DNA of 64,000 bases, from the NCBI RefSeq assembly GCF_039535785.1, contig NZ_BAAAXV010000001.1, positions 1,426,001-1,490,000 on the forward strand, read 5' to 3'. Shown here piece after piece: positions 8,908 to 17,321 of the stretch (positions are counted from its first letter, which is position 1; each line of letters starts with the position of its first letter). The DNA is from Nonomuraea helvata. GTDB taxonomy: Bacteria > Actinomycetota > Actinomycetes > Streptosporangiales > Streptosporangiaceae. Made by a program: the position numbers and the translations under genes. The notes under the pieces are model-generated. The model was not told the origin of the DNA and searched no databases. It saw only the letters and a list, made by a program, of their open reading frames with translations.

Positions 8908-9509
8908 TCAGGGTGCTGCTCGCCGAGGACATGCACATGATCCGCGCCGCGCTCACCGCCCTGCTCCGGCTGGAGCCGGACATCGAGGTCGTCGCGGAGG
9001 TGACCCGGGGCGACGAGATCGTGCCCGAGGCCCTCCGGGTCCGGCCCGATGTCGCGGTCGTGGACATCGACCTGCCGGTCGTCGACGGCATCACCGCGGC
9101 CGCCACGCTCCTGGAGCGCCTTCCGTCGTGCCGCGTCCTGGTGCTCACGGCCATGGGCCAGCCGGGCCACGTACGCAGGGCGCTGGCCGCGGGCATCGAG
9201 GCGTTCCTGGTCAAGGACGCGCCGGGCGACCGGCTGGCGGACGCGATCAGGCGCACCGCGTCCGGGCTGCGCGTGCTGGACACCGAGCTGGTGTCCTCGG
9301 CCATGCAGTACGGCGAGAGCCCTCTGACGCCCCGCGAGTCCACGGTGCTCAAGGAGGCCGCCAGGGGCGCCTCTGCCGAGGAGATCGCCTCCCGCCTCCA
9401 CCTCTCCCCCGGCACCGTACGCAACTACCTGACCGGGGCGATCACGAAGACGGGCGCGCGCAACAAGATCGACGCCATCCGCATCGCCGAGGACGCCGGC
9501 TGGCTGTGA
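8904..9509 (+). CDS. LuxR/NarL-family response regulator
   Basis: A 201-residue regulator. The receiver domain (about 1-120) shows the acidic pocket AEDMHM, the phospho-acceptor Asp in VAVVDIDLPVVDG near residue 54, a T in VLVLTAMG and K in FLVKDAPG. The C-terminal LuxR HTH spans about 135-200 (LTPRESTVLKEAARG, then LSPGTVRNYLTGAITKTGARNKIDAI). The GTG at 8904 overlaps the kinase stop by 4 bp, defining a coupled kinase-regulator pair. The frame is open far upstream but that extension is out-of-frame shadow of the kinase gene. Confidence 0.92.
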   Translation: MIRVLLAEDMHMIRAALTALLRLEPDIEVVAEVTRGDEIVPEALRVRPDVAVVDIDLPVVDGITAAATLLERLPSCRVLVLTAMGQPGHVRRALAAGIEAFLVKDAPGDRLADAIRRTASGLRVLDTELVSSAMQYGESPLTPRESTVLKEAARGASAEEIASRLHLSPGTVRNYLTGAITKTGARNKIDAIRIAEDAGWL

Positions 9510-9528
9510 CTCCCTTGGGAATCCGGGA

Positions 9529-10182
9529 TCAGATGTCGGTGATGCGCAGCCCCGCGTGGGCCTTGTAGCGGCGGTTCACGGAGATGATGTTGGCGGTGAG
9601 CGCCTCGATCTGGTGAGCGTTGCGCAGCCGCCCCCCGTACACGCCGCGCACGCCCGGGATCACCTCGGCCAGCGCCTGCACCGTGTCGGTGGCCTCGCGG
9701 TCGTCGCCCAGCACCAGCACGTCGAGGTCCACCTTCTCCACCGCCGGATCCATCAGCACGACCGCGGACACATGGTGGAAGGCCGCCACCACCCGGCTCC
9801 CGGTCAGCACCGCCGCGGCCTGCTGCGCCGCGCTCCCCTCCTCGACCGGCAGCGCGTAGGCGCCCTGCTTGTCGAAGCCGAGCGGGTTCACGCAGTCGAC
9901 CACGATCTTCCCGGCCAGCTCGGCGCGCAGGGACTCCAGCAACGCCTTGTGCCCCTCGTACGGCACCGCCACGATCACGATGTCGGCCTGGGCGGCGACC
10001 ACGGCGTTCTCGGCGCCGCTCGCGCCCGCCCCGATGTCGCCGGCCGCGTCCTGGGCGCGCTGCGCGCTACGCGACCCGATCAGCACCTGATGCCCCGCCA
10101 GCGCGAACCGCCGCGCCAGCCCCTTCCCCTGGTCGCCGGTGCCGCCGAGGATGGCGATGGAGAGTCCGCTCACGTCTGTCAT
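9529..10182 (-). CDS. npdG: NADPH-dependent F420 reductase (F420:NADP+ oxidoreductase)
   Basis: A 217-residue Rossmann protein opening LSIAILGGTGDQGKGLARRFALAGHQVLIGSR, the diagnostic N-terminus of F420:NADP+ oxidoreductases: the GGTGxQG loop binds NADP and the R of GSR contacts the 2'-phosphate. Later segments VIVAVPYEGH and DCVNPLGF match the F420-binding half of the family. It interconverts NADPH and reduced F420. The start at 10182 (MTDVSG) was chosen over a longer frame whose extra 15 residues lack conservation. An LLM-class, likely F420-dependent oxidoreductase is encoded at 62167; the two are far apart, but this enzyme would supply reduced F420 in such a cell. Confidence 0.88.
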   Translation of the reverse strand: MTDVSGLSIAILGGTGDQGKGLARRFALAGHQVLIGSRSAQRAQDAAGDIGAGASGAENAVVAAQADIVIVAVPYEGHKALLESLRAELAGKIVVDCVNPLGFDKQGAYALPVEEGSAAQQAAAVLTGSRVVAAFHHVSAVVLMDPAVEKVDLDVLVLGDDREATDTVQALAEVIPGVRGVYGGRLRNAHQIEALTANIISVNRRYKAHAGLRITDI

Positions 10183-10227
10183 ACGCCAGATAATGCCACC
10201 TCGCCGGACGGCCCCCGACCCGCCCAC

Positions 10228-10365
10228 CCCCTACCGAGCTGCCCTTCCGCCGGCCGAGCGGATGGGCAGCGTCCCGGCCGAGCCCGCGCGAGGCTGGCCC
10301 GGCCGGGCGGGTGGGCGAGGCGGCCCTGCCGGGAGGCGGGCGAAGCGGCCCGGCCGGCAAGCGGG
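10228..10365. other. GC-rich intergenic stretch with short repeated gccggccgg-type runs
   Basis: This 138-bp gap between two minus-strand genes consists of imperfect repeats of ggccgg and ggcgggcg. Several self-complementary runs (for example gcccggccgggc near 10297) could fold and help terminate transcription from the lipase gene. No coding potential is convincing. Confidence 0.35.
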
Positions 10366-11508
10366 TCAGCAGTTGCCGGTGGCGGGCAGCCCGAGGATCC
10401 GCAGGGCCAGCCATTCGATCGCCGGCGGCCCTCCTTCGACGGCCCCCGAGACGTGGTCGGGGGCGGGCAGCGCGGTCCACCGCACGGTCACGCCGGCCCG
10501 GCAGTACTCGGACCGCAGCGTGGACCCCACGGCGAGCGGGATGATCTCGTCGCCCTGCGCGTGATACAGGAACATCGGGACCCGCGGAGCCACGGCGCCC
10601 AGGCGGTTCTGCCCGAGCCGGACCAGCCACTTCGGCTGGTTGAGCAGGTCGACCGGGCTCAGGTCGGAGAAGCTGAGCCCCGCCAGCTTGCCGAGGTCGC
10701 CCACGCAGTCGTCGGCGGCGTCGGCGAGCAGGGCGCGGCCCCGGTCGTTGAGGTCGGCCTGGAGGTTCAGCTCGGGGTAGGCCGCGTCGAGCCCGACCCC
10801 GGCCGCGGCCGCCAGGCCGAAGTTCGGCCCGCCGTCCAGGTGGTCGGCGACCGCGTGCAGGTCAGCGGGCACGCCGCCGGCCGCGACACCCTTGAGCCGC
10901 AGCTCGGGCGCGTACGACGGCTGCAGCTGCGCCGCCCACCCGGCCGACGAGCCGCCCTGGGAGTAGCCCATGACGGCGACGGGCGCCCCGCTCGACAGCC
11001 CGGCCGCGGACACGCGGGTGGCGGCCCTGATCGAGTCGAGCACGGCATGCCCCTGCGAGATCCCGGCCATGTACGTGTGCGGCCCCGGCGTGCCGAGCCC
11101 CTCGTAGTCGGTCATGGCCACCGCGAACCCCTTGAGCAGGAAGAGGCTCACCAGCGCGAGCTCGGCCTCCCGGCCCTGGCTCATGCTGACCGAGGGGGCG
11201 CACTGGTCGCCGAGCCCGTGGCTGCCCACGGCGTACCCGATGATGGGGCGCGCGCCGAGCGGGTAGCCGCTCTTGGGCACGAGCAGCGTCCCCGACACGG
11301 TGTTGAGCGCGCCGGTGGCGGAGGTGGAGGTGTAGCGGAGGTGCCAGGCGTTGACCGGGACCTCCAGCAGCTTGCCCGGCAGGAGGTAGACGGTCGTGGG
11401 CTGGGCGGAGACCACGTCTCCCGGAGCCGCGGCGCGGGCCGGGGTCGTGGTGAGGGACATGATCAATAACAGGATCATGGACATGCTGACGCGGACACGT
11501 AAGGTCAT
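10366..11508 (-). CDS. Secreted lipase (secretory-lipase/LIP alpha-beta hydrolase family)
   Basis: A 380-residue protein with a Sec signal peptide (positively charged start, long hydrophobic stretch MSMILLLIMSL, cleavage probably after TPARAAA). The nucleophile elbow is GYSQGG near residue 200, preceded by the GHAVLDSIRA helix typical of the family; DEIIPLAVG contains the acid and PAPDHVSG the histidine. Family members hydrolyse triacylglycerols or other esters outside the cell. The ATG at 11508 is preceded by a GGAGAGGGG-like ribosome site, which decides the start over an upstream ATG at 11616. Confidence 0.88.
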   Translation of the reverse strand: MTLRVRVSMSMILLLIMSLTTTPARAAAPGDVVSAQPTTVYLLPGKLLEVPVNAWHLRYTSTSATGALNTVSGTLLVPKSGYPLGARPIIGYAVGSHGLGDQCAPSVSMSQGREAELALVSLFLLKGFAVAMTDYEGLGTPGPHTYMAGISQGHAVLDSIRAATRVSAAGLSSGAPVAVMGYSQGGSSAGWAAQLQPSYAPELRLKGVAAGGVPADLHAVADHLDGGPNFGLAAAAGVGLDAAYPELNLQADLNDRGRALLADAADDCVGDLGKLAGLSFSDLSPVDLLNQPKWLVRLGQNRLGAVAPRVPMFLYHAQGDEIIPLAVGSTLRSEYCRAGVTVRWTALPAPDHVSGAVEGGPPAIEWLALRILGLPATGNC

Positions 11509-11673
11509 GTGCCGCCCCTCTCCGTGAGGACCACATACTTGGGACGGCGGCGCCGCGAGCCGATCGTTACCCGGGAGTAACCCCGTGTCAAGGGTTGAAA
11601 TGACGCGGAAACACACCTCGTGTCAGCACATCACTCCCGAATCAGCCACCCCCGGACGTGCCGGTCGTGCACC

Positions 11674-12261
11674 ATGGGTGACATGGACTCAGGATCGGTG
11701 GCCCTGCTACGCGAGCTCCTGGCCGAGACCGGCTGGCTCGAACGCGCCCGCGAGCTGGGCGTCGCCCTGCGTGCCACCCGCTCGCCCGGCGGCCTGCTCC
11801 TGGTCGGCACCCCCGACGAGGAGCCCTGGCACCTGACCGCGCACCTCGCCGACGAGGCCAGGTTCTCGGGGTTGTCGCAGCTCACGCCCACGCTGGTGCG
11901 CTGGGCGCCGCCCGCCGACGCCCCCGCCCACCTGCGCGTCGGCCTGGAGCGCCTGGAGCGGGCGGCCCGGGGCGAGACGCTGTTCGTGCTGAGCGAGCAG
12001 CAGGCGCCGGTGCCGCTGCTCGAACGCGTGAACGACGCGCGGCGCACGGGCGCGACCATCCTGGCCGTCGAGGGCGGCGACCGGGAGCTGGCCGGGCTGG
12101 CGCACGACGCCATCCAGGTGCCGCGCGAGGGGCCGGTGACGTTCGACGGGGCGCAGCACCTGGTGAGCGCGGCGGCCGGAGAGCAGGAGCGCCGCCCCGG
12201 CCTGCGTGAGCGCCTGGCCCGCCTGCTGGAGAAGGTCAGCGGTCCCCAGCTGGCGGACTAG
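11674..12261 (+). CDS. Hypothetical protein, possibly SIS/Rossmann-like
   Basis: A 195-residue soluble protein that I do not recognise as a named family. The N-terminal half is helical and Leu-rich (VALLRELLAETGWLERARELGVALRATRSPGGLLLVGTP). The C-terminal half contains GATILAVEGGDRELAGLAHDAIQVP, which resembles the sugar-isomerase (SIS) pattern of a beta strand, small loop and 'LA-x-x-A-x-x-x-I-x-VP' ending. The start may be the ATG at 11674 or 11683. Its end overlaps the convergent LysR gene by 26 bp. Function unknown. Confidence 0.55.
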   Translation: MGDMDSGSVALLRELLAETGWLERARELGVALRATRSPGGLLLVGTPDEEPWHLTAHLADEARFSGLSQLTPTLVRWAPPADAPAHLRVGLERLERAARGETLFVLSEQQAPVPLLERVNDARRTGATILAVEGGDRELAGLAHDAIQVPREGPVTFDGAQHLVSAAAGEQERRPGLRERLARLLEKVSGPQLAD

Positions 12262-13270
12262 CCACACGATCCTCGACCGGCCGCTCGGCCGTGCGGTCCT
12301 CAGGCGGTGGACCGGCCGGCTGGTCCTCAGTGGTCGGGCCTGCCAGGCGGCCGCTCAGCGACGTGCCGAGCGCCGCCGTGGTCTCCTCGATCGCGCCGAT
12401 CACCACGGCCTGCACCGGGTCGGGCTCCCCCGACCTCGTACGGCTCACCCGCGTGACGGCGTCGAGCCTGCGCGCCCCCACATCCCGGATCTCGCTCACC
12501 CGTACCTCGCCCTCGGGCACGTCCAGCAGCGCCAGCGCGGGCACGATCGCCACCCCGTGCCCGGCCGCCACCAGCGCGAGCGTCGGCCCGAACTCGGTGA
12601 TGACGTGCACCTTCCGCGGCTCGAACCCGTGCAGCCCGGCCAGCCGCTCCAGCGCCTGGCCGCACGCCTGGTTCGGCTCGCCGGCCACCCACGGCTGCTG
12701 CATCAGGTCGGCGACCGTATGCGGGTCGGGCCAGTCGGGCGGCAGCACGATGCGGTATTCGTCCACGTAGAGCAGCCGGGTGCTCAGCGACGGCTGCGAC
12801 AGCGCGGGCAGGCTCATGTCCTGCTCGGTGATGAGCACGTCCACGGCCCCCATCCGCAGCTCCTGCAGCGCGGGCTGGCCGTAGATCTCGTGGATGGTCG
12901 GGGTGATCTTGGGGTGGCGTGCGGCCAGGTCACGCATGGCCGGGACCAGCACGTGCTTGATGACCGTGGGGAAGGCGGCGATGCGTACGGGCCCGGCCAG
13001 GCGTTCGGTGAAGCGGGTGAGCTCCCGCCTGGCCTCCAGCAGTTCCTCCTCCACGCGTTCGGCGTAACCGGCGAGCACCCGCCCGGCCGGGGTGAGTGAG
13101 ACGCTGCGCTGGGAGCGGTCGATGAGGGCCAGCCCGACCTCGCGTTCGAGCTGGGCGAGCTGCTGGGAGACGGCGGAGGGGGTCAGGTAGAGTGCCTCGG
13201 CGGCCCGCATCACGCCGCCGCGGCGGGCGACCTCGTGGAGAATGCGCAGCCGCCGTGGATCAATGTCCAT
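12236..13270 (-). CDS. LysR-family transcriptional regulator
   Basis: A 344-residue regulator. Residues 1-60 are a LysR HTH (RRLRILHEVARRGGVMRAAEALYLTPSAVSQQLAQLEREVGLALIDR), followed by a long linker helix and a periplasmic-binding-protein-like effector domain (about 90-300). The last ~45 residues are a low-complexity tail of repeated E-D-R/P-x units (PTTEDQPAGPPPEDRTAERPVEDR) that is not part of the family fold. The start is placed at MDIDPRRL (13270), directly before the HTH. A small membrane protein gene is divergent with 64 bp between the starts and may be its target. Confidence 0.88.
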   Translation of the reverse strand: MDIDPRRLRILHEVARRGGVMRAAEALYLTPSAVSQQLAQLEREVGLALIDRSQRSVSLTPAGRVLAGYAERVEEELLEARRELTRFTERLAGPVRIAAFPTVIKHVLVPAMRDLAARHPKITPTIHEIYGQPALQELRMGAVDVLITEQDMSLPALSQPSLSTRLLYVDEYRIVLPPDWPDPHTVADLMQQPWVAGEPNQACGQALERLAGLHGFEPRKVHVITEFGPTLALVAAGHGVAIVPALALLDVPEGEVRVSEIRDVGARRLDAVTRVSRTRSGEPDPVQAVVIGAIEETTAALGTSLSGRLAGPTTEDQPAGPPPEDRTAERPVEDRVASPPAGDR

Positions 13271-13334
13271 GCAGGTCAGCTTACGCGCACCTTTAGGTTT
13301 CTTTATTTGTGCTTCAGCGCCCTGGATCCGGACA

Positions 13335-13652
13335 ATGGCCGCCATGGATCTCGTCCTCGCCGCCGTCGGATGGGTCGGCGCCGCGCTGCTGCTGGGCGGC
13401 TACGCCCTGGTCACGTCGTCCCGGTTGCCCGGTGACGGCGTGACGTACCAGATCGCCAACCTCGCCGGCTCGCTCGGGCTGATGGTCAACAGCGCTTACA
13501 ACGCCGCCTGGCCGTCGGCCGGGCTCAACCTCATCTGGGCGGGGATCGGCGCCGTGGCCCTCGTCAAACTCGCGCGCCGCGCGCGCGAGCAGGAGTCGCC
13601 AATTGACATCCTCCCCCTCGTAAACGAGGGGGATTCTCACGGTCGCCCGTGA
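13335..13652 (+). CDS. Small membrane protein (CBU_0592-like) with its C-terminus altered by IS insertion
   Basis: A 105-residue protein with three hydrophobic helices: LVLAAVGWVGAALLLGGYALVT, YQIANLAGSLGLMVNSAYNAAW and LNLIWAGIGAVALVKLARRA. The segment GDGVTYQIANLAGSLGLMVNSAYNAAWPSAGLNLIWAGIG matches the CBU_0592 family of small predicted membrane proteins. The family fold ends near ARRAREQES. The last ~17 residues (IDILPLVNEGDSHGRP) are read from the right end of the neighbouring TnpB element, so the native C-terminus was probably replaced. Function unknown. Confidence 0.65.
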   Translation: MAAMDLVLAAVGWVGAALLLGGYALVTSSRLPGDGVTYQIANLAGSLGLMVNSAYNAAWPSAGLNLIWAGIGAVALVKLARRAREQESPIDILPLVNEGDSHGRP

Positions 13653-13740
13653 GGGTTCCTGCTTCACCGCCGGTTGCCCGCCCGAGAGGACTCTCGTTGA
13701 GGTCTTACACCAGCTCCACAGGCGTTTCAGCTCTCCGCCA
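13600..13740 (-). ncRNA. Predicted TnpB guide RNA (omegaRNA/reRNA) scaffold
   Basis: In TnpB elements the guide RNA is transcribed from the 3' end of tnpB and the right end, in the tnpB direction, with the guide taken from the flank. Here the minus strand after the tnpB stop has two strong hairpins (13645-13651/13634-13640 and 13623-13630/13611-13618) and ends GAGGATGTCAA at the element boundary. The following host bases, TTGGCGACTCCTGC on the minus strand, would form the guide. The 5' limit of the RNA is a guess. Confidence 0.45.
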
Positions 13741-14975
13741 GCCCGGCGGCGAGCACGTTCTTGGCCGCGTTCACGTCCCGGTCATGGACCGCGCCGCAAG
13801 CACAGGTCCACTCGCGGACGTTCAGCGGCATCTTGTCTCGCAAGGCCCCGCACGCCGAGCACAGCCTGGAGGAGGGGAACCAGCGATCCACCGCCACCAG
13901 TTCCCGCCCGTACCAGGCCGCTTTGTACTCCAGCATGCCCCGCAACTCCCGCCACGAGGCGTCGGAGATGGCGCGCGCCAGCGAGCGGTTCTTCACCATG
14001 TTGCGCACGGTCAGGTCTTCCACGGCGATCACTTGATTCTCGCGAACAAGCCGTGTCGTGACCTTGTGCAGGTGATCCCTCCGGCGATCCGTGATGCGGG
14101 CATACACCCGTGCCACCCTGCGCCGGGCCTTGTCCCGGTTGTTCGAGCCTTTCTCCTTACGGGCAAGCGCCCGCTGCGCCTTGGCCAGCCTCTTGCGATC
14201 GGCCCGCTCGTGACGCGGGTTGACGATCTTCTCTCCGGTGGAGAGCGTCGCCAGAGCGGTGATCCCCGCGTCCACGCCCACCGACTGCCCCACCGGGGGC
14301 AGTGGTGTGATCTTCTCCTCGACCAGGATGGACACGAACCAGCGCCCGGCCGCGTCCCTCGACACGGTCACCGTGGACGGGACCGCCCCCTCCGGCAACG
14401 GGCGCGACCACACGATGCTCAGCGGCGCATCCATCTTCGCCAGCGTCAACTGGCCGTCCCGCCAACGGAAGGCCGAGCGGGTGTACTCCGCCGACGCCCG
14501 CGACTTCTTCCTGCTCTTGAACGTCGGGTACTTGGCCCGCTTGGCGAAGAAGTTCGCGAAGGCGGCCTGCAGGTGGCGCAGCGCCTGCTGCAGCGGCACG
14601 GACGACACCTCGGACAGGAAGTCGTACGCACCGCTGCGCTTCCACTCGGTCAGTCGTGCCGAGGACTCCACGTAGGAGATGCGGCGGCCTTCCAGGGTGT
14701 AGGCGCGGGTGCGTTCTTCGAGGGCCCTGTTGTAGACGAGGCGGACGCAGCCGAACGTCCGGGCGAGCTCGGAGGCTTGCTCGGGGGTCGGATAGAAGCG
14801 GTACTTGTAGGCCCGCTTCACGGTCTTCGCCACGTCTCACATTCTATCAGCCGACCGGCTAAAAATCGCACTCTTGTTCGATACAGCGGTCCGCCTTACG
14901 GCGAATCGCCTACCCCTGCCCTGCTCCGCAGGAGTCCAATTCCTCCCCCGCCTGAAGGCGCGGGTTTTCTCGGAG
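13601..14975 (-). mobile_element. IS200/IS605-type TnpB-only (IS1341-like) element
   Basis: The element carries a single tnpB and no Y1 transposase. Its right end (low coordinates) begins at TTGACATCCTCCCCCTCG with an 8-bp perfect hairpin (13611-13618 with 13623-13630, TAAA loop) and a second 7-bp hairpin (13634-13640 with 13645-13651). The left end has an imperfect palindrome with one bulged base at 14946-14963, followed by TTTTCTCGGAGG. No target-site duplication or terminal inverted repeats are visible, as expected for this class. Exact boundaries are approximate to several bases. Confidence 0.75.
13727..14833 (-). CDS. tnpB: TnpB, RNA-guided transposon-associated nuclease
   Basis: A 368-residue OrfB/TnpB protein. 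It opens with KRAYKYRFYPTPEQASELARTFGCVRLVYNRAL (helix-turn-helix/WED start). The RuvC-like active site is intact: Asp in SVGVDAGITALA near residue 189, Glu in VIAVEDLTVRNM near 273, and Asp in HDRDVNAAKN near 352. The zinc-binding segment shows CSAC and CAC pairs near 330-347. Length and motifs indicate a functional ancestor of Cas12. No TnpA is nearby, so mobility would need a transposase in trans. The start is the ATG at 14833. Confidence 0.93.
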   Translation of the reverse strand: MAKTVKRAYKYRFYPTPEQASELARTFGCVRLVYNRALEERTRAYTLEGRRISYVESSARLTEWKRSGAYDFLSEVSSVPLQQALRHLQAAFANFFAKRAKYPTFKSRKKSRASAEYTRSAFRWRDGQLTLAKMDAPLSIVWSRPLPEGAVPSTVTVSRDAAGRWFVSILVEEKITPLPPVGQSVGVDAGITALATLSTGEKIVNPRHERADRKRLAKAQRALARKEKGSNNRDKARRRVARVYARITDRRRDHLHKVTTRLVRENQVIAVEDLTVRNMVKNRSLARAISDASWRELRGMLEYKAAWYGRELVAVDRWFPSSRLCSACGALRDKMPLNVREWTCACGAVHDRDVNAAKNVLAAGLAES

Positions 14976-14982
14976 GTATCTG

Positions 14983-15627
14983 ATGATCGTCGAACTCAGT
15001 CACCGCATCGTGGACGGGATGGTCACCTATCCCGGCATCCCCGGACCGAAGCTGGGCGTGCACCTGAGCCGGGAGGACTCGCGCGCGGTGTACGCGCCGG
15101 GCACGGAGTTCCACATCGGCGTGATCACGCTCGCCGCCAACACCGGCACCTACCTGGACACCCCGTACCACCGCTACGCCGACGGGCCCGACCTGTCGCA
15201 GGTGCCGCTGAGCAAGCTGGTGAACCTGCCGGGCCTGGTGATCCGCGGCGGCGAGGGCCGGGAGGTGGTGATCGACGAGGGTCTGGACGTACGCGGGAAA
15301 GCCGTGCTGATCCACACCGGCTGGGACCGTCACTTCGGCACCGACGCGTACCTGCACGGCCACCCCTACCTCGCGCCCGGGTCGGCGCAGTGGCTGGCCG
15401 ACCAGGGCGCGGCGCTGGTGGGGATCGACTCGCTCAACATCGACGACACCCCGCCGCACGGCGAGCGCCCCGCCCACTCGATCCTGCTGAAGGCGGGGAT
15501 CCCGCTGGTCGAGCACCTGACGGGCCTGGCGGAGCTGCCCTCCGGCGGCTTCCGCTTCCATGCCGCGCCCCCGATGGTCGCGGGCATGGGGACGTTCCCG
15601 GTCAGGGCGTACGCGATCGTTCCCTAG
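14983..15627 (+). CDS. Cyclase-family (kynurenine formamidase-like) hydrolase
   Basis: A 214-residue member of the Cyclase/KynB fold. Family landmarks are the start IVELSHRIVDGMVTYPGIP, the central NTGTYLDTPYHRYADG near residue 52, LIHTGWDRHFGT near 107 and GIDSLNIDD near 147. In classical members the central motif is HxGTHxDxPxH; here the first two histidines are replaced by Asn and Tyr while the Asp and last His remain, so metal binding must differ. The ribosome site GGAGG at 14972-14976 lies at the very edge of the TnpB element and may come from it. Substrate unknown. Confidence 0.82.
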   Translation: MIVELSHRIVDGMVTYPGIPGPKLGVHLSREDSRAVYAPGTEFHIGVITLAANTGTYLDTPYHRYADGPDLSQVPLSKLVNLPGLVIRGGEGREVVIDEGLDVRGKAVLIHTGWDRHFGTDAYLHGHPYLAPGSAQWLADQGAALVGIDSLNIDDTPPHGERPAHSILLKAGIPLVEHLTGLAELPSGGFRFHAAPPMVAGMGTFPVRAYAIVP

Positions 15628-15824
15628 TCTTCTTCCTCGGCCTCGTCCCAGGCCTTGTTGCGGTCGGCGGCGCGCTGCAGCGCCCCGGCCGCCTCCTGTT
15701 CTGAGGCGTAGGGACCCATCCGATCCTTGTTGGGGCAGCCCTGCTCGGGCTCGACCCGCATGTGCTTGAGACAGAACCACCACTGGCCTTCGCTCACGAG
15801 GTCAATTCTGCCCCGTAGACTCAT
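15624..15824 (-). CDS. Small conserved actinobacterial protein of unknown function
   Basis: A 66-residue acidic protein. The core [35 protein letters not shown] has two cysteines and a histidine that could bind metal, followed by a helix ending DEAEEED. I recall similar small proteins in other actinomycetes but know no function. It is divergent from methionine aminopeptidase (starts 6 bp apart) and overlaps the convergent cyclase gene stop by a few bases. Confidence 0.6.
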   Translation of the reverse strand: MSLRGRIDLVSEGQWWFCLKHMRVEPEQGCPNKDRMGPYASEQEAAGALQRAADRNKAWDEAEEED

Positions 15825-15829
15825 GTTTC

Positions 15830-16678
15830 ATGACGACACTGCTCCAGCCCGGGCGAGTTTCGCCCATGCGAAAGGTTCCCGCCCACATCGAGCGGCCGGA
15901 GTACGTCGGCAAGAAGCGCCCCAGGACCGGCGAGTCCGACGTGAAGAGCCCCGAGATCATCGAGCGCATGCGGGTGGCCGGCCGGATCGCCGCCCAGGCT
16001 CTCGATGAGATCGCCAAGCACATCCAGCCGGGCGTGACGACCGACGAGCTCGACCGGATCGGCCACGAGTTCCTCATCGACCACGGCGCCTACCCGAGCA
16101 CGCTCGGCTACAAGGGCTACCCCAAGTCGCTGTGCACGTCGATCAACGAGGTGATCTGCCACGGCATCCCCGACGACACCGTGCTCCAGGACGGCGACAT
16201 CGTCAACGTCGACATCACCGCCTACATCGGCGGCGTCCACGGCGACACCGACGCCACCTACCTCGTGGGCGAGGTGGACGAGGAGTCGCGGCTGCTGGTC
16301 GAGCGCACGCGCGAGGCGATGATGCGGGCCATCAAGGCGGTCGCGCCCGGACGGCAGCTCAACGTGGTCGGGCGGGTCATCGAGGCGTACGCCAAGCGCT
16401 TCGGCTACGGCGTCGTGCGCGACTTCACGGGTCACGGCATCGGCACCAGCTTCCACTCCGGGCTGATGGTGCCCCATTACGACGACCCGTCGCTGCGGGT
16501 GGAGCTGGTGCCGGGGATGACGTTCACGATCGAGCCGATGCTCACGCTGGGCACGATCGAGTACGACATCTGGCCCGACAAGTGGACCGCGGTGACCAGG
16601 GACCGCAAGCGCACGGCCCAGTTCGAGCACACGATCGTGGTGACCGAGACCGGCAGCGAGATCCTCACCCTCCCCTGA
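15830..16678 (+). CDS. map: Methionine aminopeptidase, type I
   Basis: A 282-residue enzyme that removes the initiator methionine from nascent proteins. The five metal ligands are visible: Asp in [12 protein letters not shown], Asp in HGDTDAT, His in [10 protein letters not shown], Glu in FTIEPML and Glu in QFEHTIVV. The ~40-residue N-terminal extension with PxxP segments ([19 protein letters not shown]) is typical of the actinobacterial MapB form with an SH3-binding-like linker. The ATG at 15830 is the only start that keeps this extension. Confidence 0.95.
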   Translation: MTTLLQPGRVSPMRKVPAHIERPEYVGKKRPRTGESDVKSPEIIERMRVAGRIAAQALDEIAKHIQPGVTTDELDRIGHEFLIDHGAYPSTLGYKGYPKSLCTSINEVICHGIPDDTVLQDGDIVNVDITAYIGGVHGDTDATYLVGEVDEESRLLVERTREAMMRAIKAVAPGRQLNVVGRVIEAYAKRFGYGVVRDFTGHGIGTSFHSGLMVPHYDDPSLRVELVPGMTFTIEPMLTLGTIEYDIWPDKWTAVTRDRKRTAQFEHTIVVTETGSEILTLP

Positions 16679-16694
16679 GGAGTGTGGCGGTTCG

Positions 16695-17084
16695 TCACCG
16701 GTGCCTGGGCACCACCCCGGTCACCGTCGTGCCCTGCCCCGGCACGCTGTTGACCGAAAGACTCCCGCCCAGCTCCGCGAACGCCGCCCGCATCCTGGCG
16801 ATCCCGCTCCCCGCGCCCGTGAGGGAGAAGCCCTGCCCGTCATCGCTGATCGTCATGCGTAACCCGCTCTTGGAGACGGTCACGGCGATGGACACGATCT
16901 GTGCCCGGCTGTGCAGCTCGACGTTGGACAGGGCGTCGTCCATCGCGGTCATGACGCCGCGTAAGACCCGTGAGGAGACGTCGGTGGCGGGCAGCGCCCA
17001 GGTCTCCACGACGATCCCCGTGCGCTCGGACCACTCGGTGAGGTAGCTCTCGAGCGCCTCCCCCAGACTCTGCCCCCCGCGCAT
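16695..17084 (-). CDS. Stand-alone histidine-kinase-like ATPase (HATPase_c only)
   Basis: A 129-residue protein consisting of a GHKL ATPase domain: N box MDDALSNVELHS, G1 box SDDGQGFSL, G2-like GSGIARMRAAFAELGG and GQGTTVTGVV at the end. There is no dimerisation/phosphoacceptor domain or receiver. It resembles the catalytic ends of NarL-type kinases or the RsbW/anti-sigma class; the 'GIARMR' G2 box favours the NarL-kinase type. I chose the ATG at 17084 because GGAAGAG precedes it at good spacing; an ATG at 17174 would add 30 Arg-rich residues. It could be a kinase remnant. Confidence 0.6.
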   Translation of the reverse strand: MRGGQSLGEALESYLTEWSERTGIVVETWALPATDVSSRVLRGVMTAMDDALSNVELHSRAQIVSIAVTVSKSGLRMTISDDGQGFSLTGAGSGIARMRAAFAELGGSLSVNSVPGQGTTVTGVVPRHR

Positions 17085-17321
17085 CCGTGTCTCTTCCGAC
17101 AATGGTCTCGCCTTCCTCGGCACGCCGGTCCCGCGCCGGTCCCCACTCCGGCGCTCCAACCTGGCGGTGCGCATCCCCCCTCAAGGCCTACGCACGCTGA
17201 CTGATGCGGTTATGCCCGTCTCCCCTGCGAGACAGGCTACCGGCCGGTCCAGAGACGTGTAGTGGGAAGATAGAAGGCCATGGCCGAACCGCTACTCGCC
17301 CATGCGGCCGCGGGAGAAGGG
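17085..17321. other. Intergenic region without a recognisable gene
   Basis: This stretch between two minus-strand genes holds the possible N-terminal extension of the HATPase gene and about 150 bp of further non-coding sequence. Short reading frames here have no family similarity I can recognise and no clear terminator hairpin stands out. Confidence 0.3.

Noticed and set aside
10228..10365. GC-rich repeated sequence as a possible origin or small gene
   Set aside because: No DnaA-box-like or iteron pattern and no codon structure; probably terminator-like intergenic DNA.
13611..13651. Hairpins at the end of the membrane protein gene as a possible CRISPR repeat or ordinary terminator
   Set aside because: Only one copy of each, followed by TnpB right-end sequence; they fit the IS end and guide-RNA scaffold better. 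No CRISPR array was seen anywhere in the window.
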